Shown here: one piece after another, positions 56,835-64,000 of the stretch
How positions within the stretch are numbered: position 1 is the first letter of the stretch
Layout of the letters: each line of letters begins with the position of its first letter
DNA from: Biomphalaria glabrata
Lineage: Eukaryota; Mollusca; Gastropoda; Planorbidae
Length of the DNA stretch: 64,000 bases
Assembly (NCBI RefSeq): GCF_947242115.1
Contig: NC_074714.1
Location: 42,266,149-42,330,148, forward strand
Direction of reading: 5' to 3'
Position numbers and translations under genes: made by a program
Notes under the pieces: generated by a model
Seen by the model: only the letters and a program-made list of their open reading frames with translations
Databases searched by the model: none
What the model was told of the DNA's origin: nothing

Positions 56835-57215
56835 TGTGGCTCAACAAACATGGCTAAGACGAATTTTATGAGTCAGTTATAGAGATCGGGTCTCAATCAA
56901 GGAAATCAAGGAAATCCTATCTCGAAATGGAGGTCGATCCCTTAGTAAGGCTGTGACAGAGCGTCGAATGAGGTTTGCGGGAAATGTTGTCCGACAAAAT
57001 GAATTACACATACTAAGAGTTGCGATGATATGGAGGCCATTACGAGGAAAGCGCAAACAGGGACATCCTAGTACAACTTGGTGCCACACTTTCATGGAGG
57101 TCATCAGAGCAGTGCATGTGGGAGGAGGCTTCAGACATTTACAGTGACAGATTTGTGTGGAGGCAGCTTGCCGCCCATTGTGCCGAACAGCGCGGATGGA
57201 TCTAAGTCCTAAGTA
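56835..57215 (+). mobile_element. LINE (RTE-like) C-terminal fragment
   Basis: The plus strand encodes TWLRRIL, then SYRDRVSIKEIKEILSR, VTERRMRFAGNVVRQNE and GKRKQGHPSTTWCHTF, and, after a frame change near 57130, a stretch resembling DRFVWRQLAAHCAE. The 64-codon open frame (56953-57147) is part of this. Stops and a frame change make it inactive. Confidence 0.75.
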
Positions 57216-57461
57216 TGTATGAATAGCAGATTTGGTTTTTGAACTAAAAATTTTTAATAGCAGAATACTGCACTGTACCATAGACTATATATTACATGGA
57301 CTGCCAACTCTACGCACTAAACCTATATTTTTCAATAAACAAGTCCCGTTCACGGAGGCGTCCTTGGTTGCGTGGTAAATTGACTTCCGGTAGATTTTTT
57401 TTTACGTATAAAGAAACCATTCTCGAAGATTTTTACCACCACTTTTACAGCAAATCATGAA

Positions 57462-57496
57462 TGGAAACTGAATTGTTAAAGAAGATGTTACAGAGG
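57462..57496 (+). CDS. Candidate short first exon of an unknown gene
   Basis: ATG at 57462 opens METELLKKMLQ and reaches a consensus donor AG|GTAAGT. Upstream sequence (57340-57400) is GC-richer and contains gacttccgg, an ETS-type promoter word. An ATG four bases earlier gives only MNGN and a stop, which weakens the call. The candidate second exon at 59249 is not in phase with it. Confidence 0.25.
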
Positions 57497-57639
57497 TAAG
57501 TGTGCACAAATCAATTTCTATAACTGTAAAGCTTTATAGCTGATTTTCTTAGCCAATATAGACTAATTAGCCAAGCCTGTATTTCGTGTATTTTCTTGTT
57601 TACGACATTGATTGAATTGAGGTTCTTGTGAGAGCATAG

Positions 57640-57641
<2 letters not shown>

Positions 57642-57729
<88 letters not shown>
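57642..57729. repeat. (TA)n microsatellite
   Basis: About 44 uninterrupted TA units. Confidence 0.95.
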
Positions 57730-57733
<4 letters not shown>

Positions 57734-57999
57734 AAATAGTAAGACTTATTCAGAAGGATAACCCGGTAAATTTAGATCTATATGCTCTTACTATAATAGG
57801 CTAAAATGACCTTTCGTTTATAAGTTGTAAAAAAGTCCTATATTATGTGTAGGCCTAAAGTAAAAGTAATAAGTCTAGATGTAAAGTTTTCTCCGAGTTG
57901 AAAAATGTAAGAAAAGTATGTTTGGCAATTAGATTCTGTCGTTGATAAAATAGAAATAGAAAAAGTACATTCTGTGATGTTTTATGGCAAGTTATTATA

Positions 58000-58258
58000 A
58001 CACAGTGCAGGACAGGCCACTGTCCTGTTGCCTCATGTTTCTCACGGCTATGGCCAAATTTCGAATCCTGGTGCCCCCGTGCCTCATTTTCTGTTTGACT
58101 GCCCCAGACTTGCTGATCTCCGTCTCAACAGGTCAGAACCAAAAATTATCGATCTGTATGGTGAGATGTATGCACTACGCAATACAGCAGGGTTTCTGTC
58201 CAGGGCTTTTGCAAGAGAAGATTTGAGCCTCTCAAGCCCTCACTCAAATGGAGTTTGA
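58000..58258 (+). mobile_element. LINE C-terminal fragment (HFLFDCPRLADLR)
   Basis: One frame reads HFLFDCPRLADLRLNR and continues to the end LSSPHSNGV and a stop; a few bases upstream another frame reads RTGHCPVAS. The pair RTGHC...C...EHxLxxCPxxxxxR is the usual C-terminus of LINE proteins after the RNase H region. It is a fragment of a different LINE family than those at 50250 and 60050. Confidence 0.5.
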
Positions 58259-58259
58259 T

Positions 58260-59248
58260 GATGTTGACTTTTTATGCCCTTTTTTCTGTCTTGGTGAGAG
58301 TTATTGTAAGACTGAACTATTGACCTGCAGCTGTCGAAGTATTGACTAGCCTTTGTAATAATTACTGCGAAAGGTAGTGAGAGCAGCATCGTCGTCAAAC
58401 ATCAGTTCCCTAATCAGGTTATGTAGTTTCCTCGTTTTGGTCAAGCCAGTTTAAGAAGCCTTCCATCCGATCTACTGTGGATATATAGGGCCTACTCCAT
58501 CTTCCAAGGCGCTATGATAGTACAGACGAAACAATTCCGAATAGTGTTGATGGCCAAAACCCATCCTTGTTTTACCCTGCTCTTGATAGATAATACCGGT
58601 ACCTAAAAGTCTTAGAGGAAGAACTGTCAAACTTTACAGTTCATATCATGTGAAGCTAACAGTAGTTTCAATAGCTTATTTGGACAGACAATTTTCACTA
58701 GTAAAAACCATTTCTGCTAGTGTGAGCATATTGCTAAATGAAGTTCATATTTCTATTACTTTCTACTCAAGTCACCCAAGAGAAATTTTATTTAAAGCGA
58801 AAACTTTTTATAATGCATTTTTCATTGTTTTTTTTGTTTTTTTACTTAAGCAGCATACTACTTCCACAAACCTGATTTGATTGTCACTAACTTTCAAATT
58901 GAAAGGGATCTACTACAAGTGAGATTTTTTTTTACTTTCTCCAATAACATTGTGTTATCAATACATGTATCACTTTAAATTACTTGTAATTGTGAAATAA
59001 TAGGTAAAAAATCTCCTTAAGTACATGTTATATTTAATCCTATGCATAAAATTTATTTACATAAAAAAAAAATCATTAAAGCAGGCCTAATTGTAGAGAA
59101 AAAATTATTTCTTGTGATTGCATTGAAATCAACTTTAAAGATGCTGTCCATTGTTGTAACATAAAGTAGTCTTACATTTTTTAATTAGCAAATATATATA
59201 TTTATAACATGTCTAAACTAGTTTGAATTTCTTTTCTTTTTTTGTCAG
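58260..59248. other. No gene recognised
   Basis: Only chance frames (for example 58650-58880) are found. There is no family similarity. Confidence 0.35.
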
Positions 59249-59340
59249 CTGCTCATGAATTTCGAGATTTTACAGCTAATAGAGGAACAAATTTTATCTG
59301 CTTCCACTTAGCCAAACAGCATGGAAATATGCTATTGTAA
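59249..59340 (+). CDS. Candidate terminal exon of an unknown gene
   Basis: A strong acceptor tttctttttttgtcag is followed, in the frame needing one base from a previous exon, by AHEFRDFTANRGTNFICFHL, AKQHGNMLL and TAA. I do not recognise the protein. No upstream exon with the right phase was identified, so this could be chance. Confidence 0.25.
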
Positions 59341-60049
59341 TGAGTAGAAGATATTTGTCATTTAGAGTATCATGCAACAGCTAATTATCAGTCCACACAT
59401 TTCAAGATGAGGAAAAGAACAGTATAAGCTACATTCATTGATGCATTATTTATACAAAAATGTATAGTCAACCCAGTCATCACTCCATTTTTTTATGAAG
59501 CCAGTTACAGTTACCATGAAGGGATGAAATTTCAGATAATATTCTGTTTATTTCATGAAATGAGAATAGGCCTACATCAGAAATTGAAATGGTCATCTTC
59601 AGTATTTAATGTTTCATCTAAAAATGATAATTATATTAATACATATTTGATGTACAAACAAATGAAAACCATTCAAACACTTTTTTTTTGTGAAGTATAG
59701 ATGATTAAACTTGTAAGTGTCTGAACAATACTACATCGACATTAACTTATTATTATAGACTTTTTACAGGAATGTATCTTAAGCTGGACTGAAAGAGAAA
59801 GTTGCTATAATTTAAATAATAAAATTCAATAGTTTGAACATGTAACTAAAAATTGAATAATGCTAACATTTATTGACAAGTGAATATTGGTAATGATGTG
59901 CTTTCTATTTTAATAAGTCAATAATATTAGTAAGAACAATATTATCTTCACTTTCTTAATATTATAAACACAATATTTCCTGAAAAGATTTTTTTAAATT
60001 ATAGAAATAATGCTCAAGTCTTCAGAAATGGTAGTTTTCAGAATCATCA
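59341..60049. other. No gene recognised
   Basis: AT-rich sequence leading up to the LINE's truncated 5' end. Confidence 0.35.
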
Positions 60050-61430
60050 AATCAAGGACAACATAGTATTCATGAACTTCCAGCTATCAGACCAGTATCA
60101 CTTACCAGCATCACATGTAAAATCCTAGAACACATAATATGTAGCAACATCATAAACCACTTAGACAAACATAATGTCCTCACACCATACCAACATGGCT
60201 TTAGGAAATATAGATCATGTGAAACACAACTAATAGGACTAATTGATGATTTTTCAAAAGGTTTAGATAATAGTGAACAAATAGATGCTATCTTACTAGA
60301 TTTTTCTAAGGCTTTTGACAAAGTTCACCACCATAGTTTGCTTAAAAAATTAAAATATTTCGGCATTAATGGTCCACTGCATCAGTGGATTAAAGACTTT
60401 CTGATAGGGAGAGAACAAACTGTAATAATAAATGGCTCTAAATCAACACCGATAACAGTAAACTCAGGTGTACCTCAAGGTACAGTCTTGGGTCCACTAC
60501 TATTTTTAATTTACATAAATGATTTACCAAATTGCATTAGTTCAGGAACAAAAGTCAGATTATTTGCAGACGATTGCATAATATATAGAACAATAAAAAC
60601 AACACAAGACACAGATATTTTACAAAGAGAATTAGATGAATTACAGAAATGGGAATCAAATTGGAGCATGTCTTTCCACCCAGAAAAATGTCAGTTGTTA
60701 AGAGTAACAAAAAAACTAAAACAAATTAATTCCACTTATCTTATTCATGGCAAACCAGTATCACAGACTAAAAACGCAAAATACCTAGGTGTTATAATAA
60801 ATGAAAAACTATCATGGAATCCACATATTGATGAAACTACAAAAAAATCAAACAAAGCATTAGGATTTATTAAAAGAAATTTCTATAAATCAAATAAGAA
60901 CATAAAACTAAAATGTTACTTAACCTTGGTTAGGCCAATAATAGAATATGCATCCTCCGTTTGGGACCCCTCAACTCAAGAAAACATTAAGAAACTGGAA
61001 CAGACACAAAATAGAGCAGTGAGATTCATAACAAACGAATATTCACATTTGACTAGAGTAACACCTTTAGTAAAATCACTAAATTTAGAAAGCCTTCAGG
61101 ACAGAAGGCTCAAAAGTAAAGTAGCAATCATACATAAAACACTGAACCATAATCTTCAAATACAAAAACAAAATTTAATAAAATACTCTGAAAGACACAA
61201 AGATAAAGGCACATTCCTCGTCCCATATGCTAGGACAAATTTGTACAAATACTCCTTCTTCCCTAGTGCTATTAGAGCATGGAATGGGTTGCCTGAGCTA
61301 GCCAGGAAAACCAGTGACTTGGCAGAATTTAAGTCATTGGTTAATATGCATGACTAAATGCATGACGCGTAGGACGTAATCATCTTCTTTTTTGAAGTAA
61401 CGTCTGTATTATATAAGATAAGATAAGAAA
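60050..61430 (+). mobile_element. Jockey/CR1-group LINE, 5'-truncated, with TAAGA tail
   Basis: Sequence from about 60062 to the tail ataagataagataag (61414-61428) is one LINE copy. The reverse transcriptase frame is open throughout and only the 5' part (gag-like ORF, endonuclease, first RT motifs) is missing. Three 3' fragments of the same family lie at 16806-16877, 17150-17418 and 18100-18215. Confidence 0.9.
60062..61357 (+). CDS. LINE reverse transcriptase, open C-terminal 430 residues
   Basis: The frame is open from 60011 to the stop ending at 61357; homology starts near 60062. Motifs in order: RPVSLTSITCKILEHI, TPYQHGFRKYRSCETQL, AILLDFSKAFDKVHH (first catalytic Asp), NSGVPQGTVLGPLLFLIYIND, VRLFADDCIIY (catalytic ADD), SMSFHPEKCQLL, AKYLGVIINEKLSWNPHI, then the C-terminal thumb with WDPSTQENIKKLEQTQNRAV and the end AIRAWNGLPELARKTSDLAE. 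The ATG at 60338 is internal and not a real start. Lack of breaks over 430 codons points to a recent insertion, but without its 5' half it cannot move by itself. Confidence 0.9.
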   Translation, partial: HSIHELPAIRPVSLTSITCKILEHIICSNIINHLDKHNVLTPYQHGFRKYRSCETQLIGLIDDFSKGLDNSEQIDAILLDFSKAFDKVHHHSLLKKLKYFGINGPLHQWIKDFLIGREQTVIINGSKSTPITVNSGVPQGTVLGPLLFLIYINDLPNCISSGTKVRLFADDCIIYRTIKTTQDTDILQRELDELQKWESNWSMSFHPEKCQLLRVTKKLKQINSTYLIHGKPVSQTKNAKYLGVIINEKLSWNPHIDETTKKSNKALGFIKRNFYKSNKNIKLKCYLTLVRPIIEYASSVWDPSTQENIKKLEQTQNRAVRFITNEYSHLTRVTPLVKSLNLESLQDRRLKSKVAIIHKTLNHNLQIQKQNLIKYSERHKDKGTFLVPYARTNLYKYSFFPSAIRAWNGLPELARKTSDLAEFKSLVNMHD

Positions 61431-61965
61431 CAACATACATTAAATTCATAACAAGTCACCAATTCAATCTTAGTTTCATATAGTACCAAACTTCCATATG
61501 TTCAAGTCCTTTACGGATAAAATCAATTCTGAAAACATCTAACAAAACAGTTCCTTAAAAAGTATATTAGGAGTATAGTAAAGTATATTAGAGGTTTTAC
61601 ACAAAAAATGCTATGGGAACATATTATGAAACTAAAATATTACAAAAAAAAGGAATAGTATAATAATAACAATATTTAATCTTTGACATTATATTCAGTA
61701 ATATTATGAAAATTTAATGAATGATTAAATGCACTTGAAAGTGAAGGGAACAGATTTTTAAAAAAATTCAGGAAATTTTCTGCACAAGCATGCTGAGGTC
61801 ACCCAAATAAAGAGAGTCATTGAATATTGTACTGAGTGTTTGAAACATAATTTTTTACTGCATACATTAAATTATAAACATATCTTTGCAAATTTAAAGG
61901 GAGAATTTGAAGACAGCTTTTATTCTTTTTGCACTAAGATAAAAGTATTAAATTTTAAGCTGCCC
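61431..61965. other. No gene recognised
   Basis: AT-rich sequence with no supportable feature. Confidence 0.35.
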
Positions 61966-61978
61966 TACTTACTGGAAG

Positions 61979-62253
61979 GAGGCCTGGTGGCTTAGCGGTA
62001 AAGCACTTGGCTTCCGAACCGGGGAGCGGGGTTCAAATCCTGGTGAAGACTGGAATTTTTAATTTGAGTCTGAGTCCACTCAGCTCTAATGGGTATCTGA
62101 CATTAGTTGGGGAAAGTAATGGCGGTTGGTCACTGTGCTGGCCACATGACACCCTCGTTAACCGTAGGCAACAGAATGGTCAGAAACAGATGATCTTTAC
62201 ATCATCTGCCCTATCGATCACAAGGTCTGAAAGGGAAACTTTACTTTTTTTTT
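61979..62253 (+). mobile_element. tRNA-derived SINE, best copy, 13-bp target-site duplication
   Basis: Flanked by tacttactggaag at 61966-61978 and 62254-62266. The head ggaggcctggtggcttagcg with box B gggttcaaatcc is tRNA-like. The body runs through 'ctcagctctaatgggtatc', 'gtgctggccacatgacac', 'ccctcgttaaccgtagg' and 'catctgccctatcgatcac' and ends ggtctgaaaggg plus a T-rich tail. It is the reference copy for the family here. Confidence 0.95.
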
Positions 62254-62266
62254 TACTTACTGGAAG

Positions 62267-62435
62267 TTTCGTAGGAAGAGTTTCTGGCATAACAAGTGAG
62301 TTTTGTGGCATTCATCCTATTGATAAACTCTTAGAAATAAGAAAGCATCATTTCTTCTTGAAATATACATCTGCGGAAAAGAAAAGAACAATTGCTTTTA
62401 ATGTGAGCAATAATAAAATTCTAATTAAATTTTAA
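62267..62435 (+). other. Open frame after the SINE, possible exon
   Basis: A frame reading FVGRVSGITSEFCGIHPIDK, LLEIRKHHFFLKYTSAEKKR and TIAFNVSNNKILIKF ends at TAA 62433-62435. Its composition looks protein-like, but no family is recognised and no clear splice acceptor is seen. The SINE at 61979 fuses to it in frame, which is probably chance. Confidence 0.25.
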
Positions 62436-62439
62436 AAAT

Positions 62440-64000
62440 CTCCAAAATATTTATAGTGACTTAGTTCAAAGAATTATGTAAAGACTTTCTTTAAGCATTT
62501 TCTCAACTCATCTGACATCCTTTTCCACCAAGATAACTGGTTAATCTGTACTTCTAATTGAGAATTGTTGCATAATATATTTAATTCTTATGCAAGAAAG
62601 TATAATTTGAAGGATAACACCTTAGATAACAAAAGAGTGGTATTGGCCTGCATGAGAAAATTATCACTTTAGAAATACCCTGCACAGGCTGGAGGGAATA
62701 TAATATGTTTTATTTACAACATAACAACAATATTGTGTAAATATTCACCTATAAGTTAGCTTTAAATAAAATAGCACATGGATTCTTACAATTAAAATAG
62801 ACTTACATAACGTTTAAAAATAAATGATTAATTACTTAAAAACTTACTGTTAAATGTATTTATACAGCTTCTGGCACTGTGTGAAAACTCCTTTGAAAAC
62901 AATAAGAGCATATTGTGGCAGTATCTGGGTAAATACTTGATTCCACACATTGAATGGTAGCAATTAGAGCCCTTTGGGTACCTTTCAACATCCTTTGTGT
63001 ACTTCTTTGGTAGTTAAGAGAAAAGTTAAGATCTAGATCTACAGTGAATAAATAGCACAATTTGGTACCTATTGCCTACTAGAATATGTGAGAATAATGA
63101 AAAACAAAAATAGAACCGATTAGAATGTCTAGTCCAATCTAGTACAGTTGTTTATATCTAGGCAAGATATGAGTTGTGATCAAAAGAGCTAGATCTAGTA
63201 CATGAGTAGGGCCTATGTTAATGGGCATGGCTGTAGATAGTAGTATTGTTCATCAGAAACATTAAATCTGTAGTGTATAATCAGTGTATAAATCACAAAT
63301 GGGAATAGATCTAGATACAGATTCTAGATCTTATAACTTTGTCTTTATTATAAGTATAAGAGTCTAGGTCTATTATTATCATATAAAATATAGATATAAA
63401 CTAGATATAGATTAGAGTCGTTAGTAAAGATAAAGTAGATCTTCAAATAGTTTAAAGAACGATCTGTGACACTGTGAGCCAAGCACTTCCATTCATGAAT
63501 CACATATCATATATGAAGAAGCTAAGGCTTAGGCGCCTAATGCTAAGGGCTAAGTAAGACGAAGTTTAAGTTAACAAGTCAGGAAGTCAGATTAAAATTA
63601 ATCATCATGATCAAGGTAAGATGAAGCTGAACATCTAGACTTGAAATTATCCTAGATCTAGTCTAGAGTCAACTAGAGCTAGATTCTATATAATAGGGGG
63701 CCTATATAGATTCTATATCTTCATTCTCTGGGTTTATCAGACACACAAAGATGATGAATCTAGAGACTCGACGTTCATAATATTTTTAGTCATAATTTTG
63801 TTAAGAGTACTATAGGCATAGCCAGATTTTAAAAAAAAACAAATTATTATTTTACAAACTTAAAAATGGGCATTTACATAAATAGTGTTTAGTGTTCTAT
63901 TATATATATAGTAGTGTGTTGTGTGTAAGTTCGTATTTGTAGATAAAGTTTATAGCCATAGGTCACTACATCTGGGTGAAAGTCTACATGTTTATGTGTA
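62440..64000. other. No gene recognised; CTAGATCT-rich tract at 63000-63720
   Basis: 62636-62680 repeats 'gagtggtattggcctgca' known from 24340-24380. From about 63000 on, agatct and ctagat words are very frequent, as in 11600-11770 and 42235-42420. No exon could be supported. Confidence 0.45.

Noticed and set aside
56877-57281. Minus-strand 134-codon frame
   Set aside because: Shadow of the plus-strand LINE C-terminal fragment.
61981-62055. A functional tRNA gene
   Set aside because: The A and B boxes belong to a SINE with body, tail and target-site duplication. The same holds for the heads at 6866, 2165 and 16668.
62007-62435. 142-codon plus-strand frame as one gene
   Set aside because: Its first half is SINE sequence. 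Only the part after 62266 could be host coding.

Overview
The window is nuclear DNA of an animal. Everything points to a gastropod mollusc, most likely a freshwater pulmonate snail: AT-rich sequence, small spliced exons in long introns, many copies of one tRNA-derived SINE, several hAT DNA transposons, and LINE fragments with microsatellite-like tails. The species call is inference. There are no bacterial-style operons, rRNA genes, real tRNA genes or CRISPR arrays.

Two host genes can be assembled exon by exon, both on the minus strand. (1) 15424 to 3994: a five-exon gene for a small secreted, probably GPI-anchored protein of about 291 residues. It has two tandem six-cysteine repeats, a Ser/Thr/Asn-rich stalk and a hydrophobic C-terminus. 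I do not recognise the family, and it is the best candidate here for something undescribed. (2) 38912 to 30405: a GT10 alpha-1,3-fucosyltransferase of the Golgi type II membrane form, with five clear exons and a probable sixth. One further exon-like pair on the plus strand (57462-57496, 59249-59340) and an ORF at 62267-62435 are weak candidates.

The rest is transposon landscape. Intron 4 of gene 1 carries an 18-bp minisatellite. Its intron 2 carries a composite repeat with an array of TGACGTCA palindromes, plus a short LTR retrotransposon (11991-13867). Between the genes (15.4-30 kb) lie LINE 3' ends, SINEs, a hAT element with SPIN-like termini (18742-19687), a small hAT MITE (19742-19982), a second composite repeat and a full-span BED-finger hAT transposon (26214-28397). 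The fucosyltransferase introns hold a TTAA-flanked MITE (31461-32340) and an internally deleted hAT that keeps an open transposase C-terminus (33915-34572). From 39 kb on there are hAT remnants, a 2.4-kb element with ends CACTGGCGGATCCAG (44513-46912), a CR1/L2-like LINE (50250-51727), a 1.9-kb TIR element carrying a LINE 3' end and a tandem array (52370-54266) with an inverted relative at 56030-57215, and a Jockey/CR1-group LINE with a long open reverse transcriptase (60050-61430).

Target-site duplications read directly from the sequence fix the ends of most of these elements.
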